In this document: positions 35,318 through 46,030 of the stretch, in pieces | How positions within the stretch are numbered: the first letter of the stretch is position 1 | How the letters are laid out: each line of letters opens with the position of its first letter | NCBI GenBank assembly: GCA_001414345.1 | Contig: LLCB01000395.1 | Coordinates: 1 to 46,504 of the forward strand | DNA from: Hymenoscyphus infarciens | Taxonomy: Eukaryota > Ascomycota > Leotiomycetes > Helotiales > Helotiaceae | Length of the DNA stretch: 46,504 nucleotides | Direction of reading: 5' to 3' | Translations under genes and position numbers: made by a program | Notes under the pieces: generated by a model | Databases searched by the model: none | What the model was told of the DNA's origin: nothing | The model's input: only the letters and a program-made list of their open reading frames with translations

Positions 35318-35508
35318 TATAATAGCTCTTTATAAATATATAAAGAGAGTACTTATAGAATAGTATCTAATATTAAAGAAAACTAAACTAAAGAGAAAAG
35401 TAAAGAGTATAAGCACTCTAGCTTTATTTATATATATTAAGTAAAGCCTTAGTAAAGCCTTAGGCTAACCTAGTCACGTAAGTGACGTATATAACTGAGA
35501 CTGTTATA
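35318..35508 (-). repeat. LTR (5' LTR in element orientation), 191 bp
   Basis: Begins TATAATAG and ends CTGTTATA. It retains TCACGTAAGTGACGTA (about 35,473-35,488) where the other LTR has TTACGTAAGTAACGTA, so this copy is less mutated there. Confidence 0.92.
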
Positions 35509-35513
35509 TTAAC
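35509..35513. repeat. Target-site duplication TTAAC (right)
   Basis: Matches 29704-29708 exactly. Confidence 0.88.
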
Positions 35514-38500
35514 TATAACCTCTCTTATATCCTCTTTAATAATAACTTCCTTCTCCTTCTCTCTATTAGCTATAGCTTAATATTTAGTAGCTAGTTCCTA
35601 GATAATAAGTAGGTTAAGTTTTATAATATTTAGAATATATTTATAAACCTTAAAGAGAAAAACCTTTAAGCTCTATATTATAATATTAACAAAGACCTTA
35701 TATATATAGTTATTATATACCTCTAAGTCTAATATATAGAAAAAGGAGATAGATTATATATAGTATATCTAAATAAGCTTTCCTTCTATATTCTTAGTAA
35801 TATAGAAATATATAAAGACTTTAATAGTGTTTTTATTAAAGTAGATAGAATAAACTTAAGTAAGTATATTAATAGTATCTTCTTTAAACTACTAAGAAGA
35901 GTTAGCTTAGCTAAAAAAAAAAGTAGCTTAAAGCCTCTATTATATAATAATAGTTTTATCTAGCTTAAATAATTACTTTTATAAGTATCTTCTTACCTTT
36001 CCTTTTAATATAATAAAATATAAAGAATATATCTATAATAAGGTTAATATATAGCTCTTATAGTTTAGTATTAATACTATATAACTCTATTAAGTTAAAA
36101 ATATAGTAACTAAACCTAATACTCACGTCTAGTTTAAGTATAAGATAAAACTTAAGCTCTATTTTATACTAGTAAAGCATAAGTCGTGTCTAGTTATAGT
36201 TAAATAATATATTTTAAGTAGCTATAATACTAATATCCTTATAATTAATAAGTATATATAGTATATTCTTTAGTAGATCTAAGTATAAAATAATCATTTT
36301 TTTATTAAAGTCTAAAAAAGATTTAAGTATATACTTAACTCTATATATTACTTATACCTAATAAGCGTTCTCTAACTTATTAGATAGAAATAGTAAATAG
36401 TCCTTCTATCTATTCTTTTCTAAAAAATTAAATAAGTAATTCTCTCTTTTATATCTCTTTTAACTAGCTTAAAGATAATAGTATTCTAGTTTATTCTTTA
36501 TAAATATAAGATTTATAAGAAGTACTTAATTTACTTACTATTAGTAAAGTAAGCTATACTAGGTACTATATAAATACTTATATAAGATAAAGTAATATAT
36601 TACTATTAGGTTTTAGATAAAATAATAATTAAGGAATTACTTACTTTCTTTATAATTTTATACCTTTCTTTTTATAATATCTTACCTCTTTTTAAGAATA
36701 ATAAAATAAGCTTTAAGCTTAAGAAGTATATTAAGTATATATTCTTCTTTTTTAGAATAACTTTCTATAAACTCTATTAAATAAGATAACTTAGTATTAT
36801 TAAAAATAATTTATATAAGAGAGAGGTTTAAAAGATCTAAATAGTTTATAAGAGGTTCTAAATAATTAAGATACTATAAAGACTACTTAAAATATAGATT
36901 TAAAGTTAGGAAGAAGATAGTAGAGTATCTATTAAAGTTATTTATTTTCTTTAATAGTAAGGACTTAGCTAGAGGTTAGGTTAATAACTTTAATAAGAGA
37001 GACTTATTAAGATTAGGTAAAGACTATTTAAAATAGAGGTTAAGAGTTAGTAAATATAACTTCTTAATTTTATCTATTTATTTTAAAGTAGCTAATAAAG
37101 AGGAAGAATACTACTTCTAGTTATAATAATATAATAATAAGATATAAAAAATAAGTATAGGAAATTAAAGAATTAATAAAGAGTACTTAACAGAATACTC
37201 TATTTAATTATAATAATACTATAAAAGAGCTATAGTAGGCTAAGGAATTAATAAAAGGTACTTAATAAAACGCTCTATTTAATTATAATAATACTATAAA
37301 AGAGCTATAATAGGCTAAGGAATTAATAAAGAGTACTTAATAGAATACTACGTTTAATTATAATAATACTATAAAAGAGCTATAGTAGGCTAAGAATTTA
37401 ATAGAAGAGAATACTTAGTAGAATATTATATTTAATTATAATAATATAATAGTAAAGTAGTAGTAGAATAAAGAGTTAAGGATAATAAAGACTTAGTAGA
37501 ATACTAAGAATTTAATAAAAGGCTCTTATACTACGTTTAATTAAACTATAAAGTTACTATAGTAAAGAGACTTAAAGAGAGTAAGTAATCTATTAAAGGC
37601 TAGGACTACTTATAATAACTAGGGTTAGGAGAAGAAGTTATCTTCTTTAAAGATAAGCTATTCCTAAATAAGTAAAGAAGGACTTAAGAGGTAGGGTTTC
37701 TAGAGTATATATCTTTAATTACTATAGTATTAATAGTATATATATATAGAATTCTATAACATCTTAGAAGTATACTTTTAGTAGTTTAGAAGGTAGTAGT
37801 TAAAGTACTAGGTATTAGTACTAGATTATTAAAAATCTAGCTACTTAGTAAGCTATTCCTTTACCTAGTAAGCTATTCCTCTACCTAGTAAAAGACTTCT
37901 CTATAAGTAAGCTACTTCTCTATAAGTAAGTCTATTTTCTATAAATAATCTTAAGTAAGCTTAGTAGCCTAGCTCTTAAATACTTAGTTCTTTATTTATA
38001 TTATTTACTTCTAAGGTTCTTAGGCTTACTTATAACTAATAGAGCTTACCTATCTTATAAGTATCTATAAACAACCTTTAAAATACCTAGTAGAATAATT
38101 ATAATCTAATATCTAACCCTCTATATTAACTTTATAATACCTAAGACTAGTTATATATTAATAGCTTCCTTCTTCTAAACTCTTAATAAGTAGAGGCTAT
38201 AAGAGAAGGAGAGTAGGTTTACTACCTAGCTCTAAAAAAACATATACCTATTATTTATATAACTCTAGTAACTACTTATAAGCTTCTCTAGTACTAGTTC
38301 AACGCCTCTTACTAGAGCTATATAACCTTTAGTAAAAATTATATTATATCTTTCTTAAAGTTAAGTTAGCTAAGTATTACTTAGTATATTTATAAGACTT
38401 AATAAGTAAGTAGTACGTCTTTTTCTATAATTTTCTACGCCTTAGATAACTTATTAAACTATATCTATAAACTAAAGTAAAGTATAAGTAAGATATTAAA

Positions 38501-39283
38501 ATAATAAAGTATATTTCTCTTTTAAAGACTCTTTTAAATTAAATATCTTAAACTACTAAAAGTGTCTTAAATTAGAGTAAGAGAATCTCCTTATCTATCC
38601 TCTTATTCTTAATAAATAAGGAAGCGTTAACTCTAATAACTAGTAGTAAGTAGCTTCTCTTACTCTCTTAACCTTATATTTAGCTACTCTACTTCTTATA
38701 ATATTACTTTCTATATTACTATTACTAAATATTATATATATTTATTTCTTCTAGAGTAACTTATACTAATATTTTAAAGATTATAAGAATATTATTTATT
38801 CTTAACTAGTAAAGATATATAATAATCCTATTTATATTAATACCTCTTCTTCGTCTTCTTTAAATTATTACTACTCTTTTAATATTCTAAGTAACTAGTA
38901 AGAACATAAGTATAATATAAGTATAATAGATATAATTATAATAGATTTATTAAAGTAGAGCTTTTCTATAATATATACTTAGACTAGTAAGAGAATTATA
39001 TAAGAACCGAGTACTTAGCTTTAGAACTAGCACTAGGTATACTTTAGAATAATATAGATAATTTATAGAGATACTTAATAAGGAAATCTAAATAAAAGCT
39101 TCTTAATATTACTAAGTAAAGATAGTCTATAAGGAAACCTTTAAGTATTACTAGACTAAAGAAGCTAAAGCTAATATATTATTAATAAGAAATCTTTTAT
39201 TTTTTTTTATAACTATATACTTAGAATCTAGTATTACTAGATTAGGTTTACTTTACTAAAACCTAAATTAGTTCTATATTAAC
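35514..39283. other. RIP-saturated AT-rich block between two LTR elements
   Basis: No open frame of coding quality. It is probably the continuation of the repeat interrupted by the gypsy insertion. It contains a 75-bp tandem array at about 37,150-37,480 and a short TAAGCTATTCC direct-repeat cluster at about 37,848-37,932. No parent family is recognised. Confidence 0.75.
37150..37480 (+). repeat. Tandem repeat, 75-bp period (25 codons), about 4 copies
   Basis: AATTAATA or a close variant starts at 37,171, 37,246 and 37,321, with AATTTAATA at about 37,395, giving a 75-nt period. On the + strand each unit reads approximately LFNYNNTIKEL-stop-x-AKELIK, and the stops can be RIP products of Gln or Trp codons. 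A 3n period and Lys/Glu/Leu-rich reading suggest a decayed coding repeat, perhaps coiled coil, from a transposon protein. Confidence 0.75.
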
Positions 39284-39288
39284 TATAC
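39284..39288. repeat. Target-site duplication TATAC (left)
   Basis: Five bases directly before the left LTR, identical to 41300-41304. Confidence 0.85.
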
Positions 39289-39458
39289 TGTCGGTATATA
39301 TTTAAGAGGTAAATAGCGATTCGGATTAGTATACGTGGGTACACGTGCACTCGCTTAGAGGCTACTTAAGTAGGCATCGTAGCTAGCTTTACTCGGTATA
39401 CACGAACGATAATACAACTCTTTTTACATCGCTTTTATAACTATAAGTTATACTAACA
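39289..39458 (+). repeat. LTR (left copy), 170 bp
   Basis: Starts TGTCGGTATATATTTAAGAG and ends ATACTAACA. Compared with the right copy it has C or G where that copy has T or A (for example GCGATTCGG against GCAATTCAG), a one-directional transition pattern. Confidence 0.93.
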
Positions 39459-39574
39459 CTGATTAGTGGACGTATAGATTAGATCAGATACTTAGTTACT
39501 TCGTGTATTTCTGCCACGGGCATGCTTATACAAAAGTAAACTTGATATCACCAGTAGACTCCCCTTCTCCGATC

Positions 39575-41129
39575 ATGACTCCTTCTACTATAATTTTCAA
39601 CAAATAGCAAACGCTTCTCAATACAGGAAGCGCCGATTGCCACCCCCGACCTCCTACCTCCCTCCGAGACAATTCAAATTGTCTAAGACACTCGAAACCC
39701 GATAACGACTTTTTAATAACATCTACTACTTCAAATAATAACAATATAGTGGATACACTGACTCTAATAGAAGAGACGATATATGCCGCTGAACGTGAAG
39801 AGGAATACGCTAAAGAAGAGAATGAAGACCTTCTTCTTTAAGACGAATTTCAAGTAGACTTTAAAGAATAGGATTAAGATAAATTTACTAAGATCTACTA
39901 ATCCACCGCTACTAAGTTATAATAGACGCTTTGTAGTAGAGGTATATAGGTTGAGATAGATAGGCATACTAGTACTTAGGTACTATATAATACCGCTACT
40001 AAGGTTAACAAAACTAAGTAGTTAGATAAAGAAATGTTAAAAGCTATAATAGCTAAGGGAGCTAGTACTAAAGTCTTTAGATCCTATTATAAATATATAG
40101 TAGAATACGCTAAAAGATAATAAAAACTATAGTAATAATAATATTCAGCCTTCTTAAATACTACTAGTAATTACTTTAACAATCCCGCTAACCTAGGTCT
40201 ATTAGTCTTTAGATCCTGTTATAAATATATAGAGATATACGCTAAAAGACAACAAAAACTACAGTAATAATAACAACATTCAGCCTCCTTAGATACTACT
40301 ACTAATAACTTCGACAATCCCTCTACCGACCTAGGTCTGTTATATACTATCTAAACTCAAGATGATAAAGATAATAGAGTTAGGAATAAGGACTATATCG
40401 TGGTACTACTAGGCAGTTCTATAAAGTTTTAACCTATAGTTATAAAACTATACTCTTTTAAAACTCCTAAAACTTTTAAAACAGCACTAGCGGATAAAGG
40501 AATTTCTAGGACGGCACTGTCGAATAATCCGTCAAATAATCTAATACTATAATCTTATAAAAAAGGGGGAACTTTTGAGTAATAGAGTAGGTAGGAAGTG
40601 GAGTAGAGTAGCCAAGATATTGAACGATAGACCCCTCCTCGATGTCGACTTTGTTATTTACCTTCCCTCTGATATCGACTTTGTTAGTTACAGATTCGCT
40701 AGAATACTGATATCCTAGAACCTCTATTGGACCCTCTCTAGAAGCACGGACGTGGTCGACCTTGAAAGTATCCGAGGCCTCTAAGTAACTTCGAATTCGA
40801 AGTGTTGTTCTAGGAGTTAGATACTTTTATTACTTCTAAAGATGTTGAAACCTTTGTCTCTAATTTAAGCAACGACAGTGATAACTTCGACATTCCTACC
40901 GAACGTCTAGAGCATAATTAGCGATAGAACGATCCTGGCGGAGGCCTACCGACACAAAAGGGTGTACACTTCGATCCAGGTTAGAGCAGAATGTGGGATA
41001 ATATAGCTATGAAATAAAGCTTTCTCATTAGCCAAGGACAAGGAATAGAGGGCTCTAATTAGTTAGATCAGATAGGAGATTTTAATGATTTTTTGGGTAC
41101 CAACTTCTGTTGTTTTAAAGAAGTGCTAG
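39575..41129 (+). pseudogene. Decayed ORF(s) inside the non-autonomous LTR element, gag-like or unknown
   Basis: From an ATG at 39,575 the + frame reads MTPSTIIFNK, a stop at 39,605 in a CAG-like context, and then over 70 codons to about 39,840 including IEETIYAAEREEEYAKEENE. Further interrupted coding-like stretches follow, with frame changes, to FNDFLGTNFC just before the right LTR. A 132-bp (44-codon) in-frame duplication starts at 40,073 and 40,205, and a 30-bp one (ATCGACTTTGTT segment) at 40,641/40,671. Composition is acidic and Asn/Gln-rich. No known domain is recognised; a gag-like nucleocapsid role is only a guess from position. Confidence 0.5.
40073..40336 (+). repeat. 132-bp tandem duplication within the LTR element
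   Basis: GTCTTTAGATCCTATTATAA at 40,073 recurs as GTCTTTAGATCCTGTTATAA at 40,205. Both copies continue through TACGCTAAAAGA and ATTCAGCC to CCTAGGTCT. The second copy keeps more CpA, so the first was mutated more. Confidence 0.88.
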
Positions 41130-41299
41130 TATTAGTATATATTTAAGAGGTAAATAGCAATTCAGATTAGTATACGTGGGTATACGTACACTTGCTTAGA
41201 AGCTACTTAAGTAGGCATTGTAGCTAGCTTTACTCGGTATATACGAACGATAATACAACTCTTTTTACATCGCTTTTATAACCATAAGTCATACTAACA
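41130..41299 (+). repeat. LTR (right copy), 170 bp
   Basis: Starts TATTAGTATATATTTAAGAG and ends ATACTAACA. The same length as the left copy, with the transition differences noted there. Confidence 0.93.
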
Positions 41300-41304
41300 T
41301 ATAC
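41300..41304. repeat. Target-site duplication TATAC (right)
   Basis: Matches 39284-39288 exactly. Confidence 0.85.
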
Positions 41305-44300
41305 CTTTAATTACTTTATACTTTATATTTAAACTTAAGTATTTTAAATTTAAAAGTTCTAATAAACCTTTCTTATTATTATATAATAGATAATATTTAA
41401 GTATTTACTAGAGCTTTAAGAAAAGATTAATAAATTACTATAGTTAAAGAAAGGAATAATAGTAGTAGAATAGTAAGTTATAGCTTTATAGGTTTTCTTC
41501 TATAATAATATACTTTTATAGGTTTTTCTTTTATAATAGAAGGTAAGAGTTTTTATACTTTAGAAAAGATAAGAATAAGTGTTTATTTATTATTTAGTAA
41601 GTAAGCTTTTACTTTACCTAAGTACTAGAGTAGGCTCTTTATAGCTTTATAAGTTAGCTTCTAAATTATAAGTAAGCTCTTATTTTACTTTAAATAATAC
41701 TTCGTCTTTTATAATATAAATTATAAATATAATATAACTCTTAAGTAGAATCTAAGTAGTAATATATTTAATTACTAGCCTTTATTACTTATATATATAT
41801 ATATAATAAAACTCTAAGGTATATACTAGTTTCTAGATAACACTAGTCTAGAGTAATCTATTACTAGTATTATTATAGGTTATAAAGTAGGTTATATTCT
41901 ATAGACTCTCTAAAGTTAAAGATTAAATATAATAATTTATTTTTCTTACTCTCTCTTACTAGCTTACTTATTAATTTTACTAGCTTATTTATTAATTCTA
42001 CTAGCTTACTTACTAATTTTACTAGCTTATTGTTATTTTTACTAGCTTATTATTAATTTTACTAGCTTATTTACTAATTTTACTAGCTTATTATTAATTT
42101 TACTAGCTTACTTATTAATTTTACTAGCTTATTTATTAATTTTACTAGCTTATTTATTAATTTTACTAGCTTACTTACTAATTTTACTAGCTTATTATTA
42201 TTTTTACTAGCTTATTATTAATTTTACTAGCTTATTTATTAATTTTACTAGCTTATTTACTAATTTTACTAGCTTATTATTATTTTTACTAGCTTATTAT
42301 TAATTTTACTAGCTTACTTACTAATTTTACTAGCTTATTATTATTTTTACTTATTATTAATTTTACTAGCTTACTTACTAATTTTACTAGCTTATTATTA
42401 TTTTTACTAGCTTATTATTAATTTTACTAGCTTACTTACTAATTTTACTAGCTTATTATTATTTTTACTTATTATTAATTTTACTAGCTTATTTACTAAT
42501 TTTACTAGCTTATTATTAACTTTACTAGCTTACTTATTAATTTTATTAGCTTATATTACTATTTTTACTAGTTTATTATTAACTTTACTAGCTTATTTGT
42601 TATTTTTACTAGCTTACTATTATTTTTACTAGCTTATTATCATTTTCGCTTATTAATTTTACTAGCTCTTTATATATTTTTACTCTTAATACGTAAGAAG
42701 TATAATAGTAGTATATAATAGTAGTATAGTCTATTTAAGAGGTACTTATTAATACGTCTATTCCTTTTAATATAAGTGTTCTTAGTAATATTAGCTATAT
42801 AAGTAAGACTAAAAGGAATTTTTTTTACTCTTAGCTATCTAATCTATAACTCTTATAAGTAATAGGTTTATTCTCTCTTACTTAATTCTAATTCTAATTA
42901 AGAGATTTACTAAAATCTAAGTACTATGTCTAAAAAATACTTAGTATTATAATATATAACTACTTTCTTATCTAATATTAACCTTATAACTATATAATCC
43001 TTCTAGTATATCTAGAACTACTACTACTCTCTTTAAGAAAATAATAGTAGTAGTAATCTTATATAATAAATATATATTAATTTACTTAGATAGAGTAAGC
43101 TACTTTTTTACTATATAAGCTAGTAATATCACTAAGTAAGCTAGAATTTCTTATTAATTAGTTTAACATAGGTTCTATATTATATAGGTCTAGGCCTATA
43201 ATATCTTATTTTCCTTCTTTTATAGAGATAACTAGTAGGAATAGCTCCTTTCTTATCTTACTATTAATTATATAATATGTTTCTATATATAACTAAGGAA
43301 GTAGAAGACTTAATACTCTTAATAAGGTTTCTTTTAAAGAGAAAATAAGCTAGCTTACTTAGTATAAGCAGTTAGTATAGGGTATATTAGTAGGTATAGT
43401 AGTAGTCTTAACTAGGTTCTTAGAGTAGGCTATAGAACCTACTAAGTAATATATTAATTAGCTTTAAGCCTATTAATTTAAATATACCTTATTAAGTTTA
43501 GTTTCTCTAAAACATATAGCTTAGCTAAGTAAGTAAGCTTATTCAACGTTTATAAAACTCTTATATACTTCTTAATCTATAGTATACTAAAATTATAGAG
43601 CTCTTATTATTTATAGGTAATAAGCTAAGAATATAAGATAATGTAATATATCTTAATATAAAAAGTTATATTCTTAAACTATCTAAAGTATTCTATTAAT
43701 AACTATAAGACCTTATAAAGTATAATATAATTAATATATAATATATTCTCTTATATATATATAATACTTTTAAAGTCTCTATGTTTACTATTAAGCTACT
43801 ATAACGTTAAAGTATATAGTAATACTATTAAAAGACAAAGAAACTTTAGATACTATAATACCTTAAAAGCCTTAAGATATAGAAGAAACAAGATAGCCTA
43901 GAACTTATTAGAGGCTAAGAATTAATATTTTAAGTATTTAAATATAATTTATTATCTAAAGAAGAAAGAGGCTAGCTTACTTTAAAAGTAGAGAAGTATC
44001 TCCTTAATATATTTAAAGTACTATTACTATTACTTTTAGAGTAATAACTAGATATAGAGTTCTATAAAGTATAGTACTAAGAAGCTAAAAGAAGGAAATT
44101 ATAAAAGTAAAGATAATTAATAAATATATATATAAGAATTATAAGTTAATAAACTATATAATAACTACTTTACTAATACTAGTATAAGTAAAGGAACTTA
44201 AATATATTAGTATTAATATAATAAGTTATCTTAGAAACTAGTTAATACTTATAATATAAATATATACTATAATTATATATATAGAGTAAGAAATAAGAAT

Positions 44301-45544
44301 ATACGAAGTTCTTAAAGATACTAAGCTTAGGATAACGCTCTTTAATAGATATATAAAGTTAAGTAACTTTACCTTTTTAAACTAAGCTAATAAATCTATA
44401 CTAAGGCTTATATTAGTAGATATAGATAAAGGAATTCGTTTATAAAGAGAGGAATTACTATTACCTAATAGAGAAACAGACCCGAATTCTCTTATAATAG
44501 AGCCTACTTCTTATATAAGCTTAGAAGAGAGAGTTTAGATTAAGAAAATATAAGATACTATTTACTAAAAGCTATTAAAGGGTTTTAATATAGTAATAGG
44601 TATAAATAAGGCTAGAAAGAGGTTATCTCTAGTTTAAGAAATAAAGAGTATAATAGTATCTAAAAGTATAGTACTCTATATAAATATTAAGAGGTTAACT
44701 AGTAATTTAATTCTATAATAGTATAAAGAAAAGAATATATATCCTAAGCTTAAAATAGTATAATAAAGGATCTTTAATAAGCTTTATATAAATCTACTAA
44801 ATATTTAGTTTTTAAGAGTAAATAGAATTAATAAATCATAGATATTTATATCGCTTTCTAAATCTACTAATAACTAATTATAATAGCTTACTTATAGATT
44901 TTATAATTACTTATAATTAAGTACGCTATAATTAGCTAAGTAAGCTAGTAAAATTAGATACTCTATATTCTTACTTTACTTATTTTTAGCCTTATATTTA
45001 GAAATTATATAATATAACATAGTATTAGTAATAGTATTTAGAATACTATACTACTATAATATATTATTAGAAACCTACTTTAATATATATCTAATAATAT
45101 TATATAGTATTACTATTTATATTATAGTATTATAAAGCCTATTAAATTTATATCTTTTACCTTAGAATCTACTCTACTTTATAGAAATAGACAGCTAAAT
45201 AGCTTAGATTATAGATATAATTAAATAGAGTCTTTTTTAAAAGAAAAGAATTATATAAATAGCTAGTAAATTAGCCTTAAAATCTTATATATAGCTTATA
45301 TTAATAAAAGTAGACTATATATAATATTAAACTTTAATAATACTAAAGACTAATTCAACGATAATAACCTTAGCTAATTAGATAAATTAAAATTACTTAG
45401 TATATTAAGCTTTTTAAATCTTACTCTTAAAATATATATAGAAATTAACTAAATTAATAATAAAGAAGCGTAATATTTTTACTACTTAAGCTAAATTTTA
45501 TATTTATTTCTAGAAAAGGATTATATTTATTTAATTAAAAACTA
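41305..45544. other. RIP-saturated AT-rich block, gene-free
   Basis: CpA/TpG is very rare and there are no usable open frames. It includes the large minisatellite at 41,957-42,671. Around 43,800-44,660 the + strand has purine-rich, coding-like texture broken by stops, probably a dead transposon gene, but no motif could be named. Confidence 0.75.
41957..42671 (-). repeat. Minisatellite array, 21-22 bp unit with AGCTTA core, RIP-converted
   Basis: About 30 copies of TTTTACTAGCTTATTATTAA / TTTTACTAGCTTACTTACTAA-type units alternate in irregular order over 0.7 kb. Read on the minus strand the units are TAAGCTAGTAAAATTAGTAAG-like, which is what the intact array at 14.9-15.25 kb would become after C-to-T/G-to-A change at CpA. 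Spacers are not unique, so this is not a CRISPR array. Confidence 0.9.
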
Positions 45545-46030
45545 ATATACTTAATTTCAATTATCTCTTCAGTTATCCTTACACCTCACGTATAGACGCG
45601 TTTAGCAGTCTGGTTTAAAACTACTCTTATTTAGAGTAGTTTTAGACTAAAATCTAGGTAGCTTTGAACTACGATACTGCTAAGCTAGTTTAGGAGTGCT
45701 AAGATATCAAAATCTGAATTGAAGCTCTTTCCACCTCTTTCTAATATAGCTAATTACTACTATAAATAGGTATGTTACACTGCTTATACTAGCTCTTGGT
45801 TTGACGTATATAAGGTGGGCGCGCCGCGCACTTAAGAGGCCTTCTCTTTGAGAGGACTTTTTTAGTATACTCTGGCATATGTCCTACTTTCTCTTATAGG
45901 CTTTGTTAGGCTACGTTATAAGTCGCGGACAAGGCATAATAGAGCTAGAACCTCTGCTATAGGACTCGCCGCAGAACCGGGGGCTATATAGACAGCTACT
46001 TAGTCACCTAACGTATATACGGCGTACTCT
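45545..46030. other. RIP-spared island with a strong hairpin
   Basis: CpA, TpG and GC-rich words (GGGCGCGCCGCGC at about 45,818-45,830) reappear here inside RIP-saturated DNA. At 45,617-45,643, AAAACTACTCT is followed by a 5-nt loop and AGAGTAGTTTT, a perfect 11-bp stem. There is no open frame over 60 codons. It may be a low-copy or recently inserted sequence; no tRNA or 5S rRNA fold was found. Confidence 0.55.

Larger units (their letters stand above)
29709..35508 (-). mobile_element. Ty3/gypsy LTR retrotransposon, RIP-inactivated, minus orientation
   Basis: A 5800-bp element with two 191-bp LTRs and a 5-bp duplication TTAAC. On the minus strand, remnants appear in the order gag zinc knuckle (34,071-34,030), reverse transcriptase (about 32,650-32,250, with YLDN-ILIY at 32,444-32,421) and integrase core (about 31,097-31,020). 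This gag-RT-IN order with integrase last is the Ty3/gypsy order. Stops are scattered throughout, all explicable by C-to-T or G-to-A change. A purine-rich stretch on the minus strand just inside the 29.9-kb LTR (AAAGAGAGAGTAG) fits a polypurine tract and agrees with the orientation. It interrupts older repeat sequence, because both flanks are RIP-mutated. Confidence 0.92.
39289..41299 (+). mobile_element. Non-autonomous LTR retrotransposon, 2.0 kb
   Basis: A 2011-bp element bounded by two 170-bp LTRs of form TGTCGGTATA...TACTAACA with a 5-bp duplication TATAC. The internal part is only 1671 bp, too short for a pol region, and shows no RT, RNase H or integrase motif. Unlike the surrounding DNA it keeps many CpA/TpG, so it is younger or was less exposed to RIP. 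The internal + strand reads as an acidic, Asn/Glu-rich protein with stops (see separate entry), setting the likely orientation. It resembles large retrotransposon derivatives that depend on another element's enzymes. Confidence 0.88.

Noticed and set aside
39526..39744. 72-codon minus-strand ORF in the repeat block
   Set aside because: It lies inside the 2-kb LTR element, opposite the coding-like strand, and is probably chance openness in less RIP-mutated sequence.
41957..42671. CRISPR-like appearance of the repeated 21-22 bp units
   Set aside because: There are no unique spacers, units are degenerate and contiguous, and the host is a eukaryote; it is a minisatellite.
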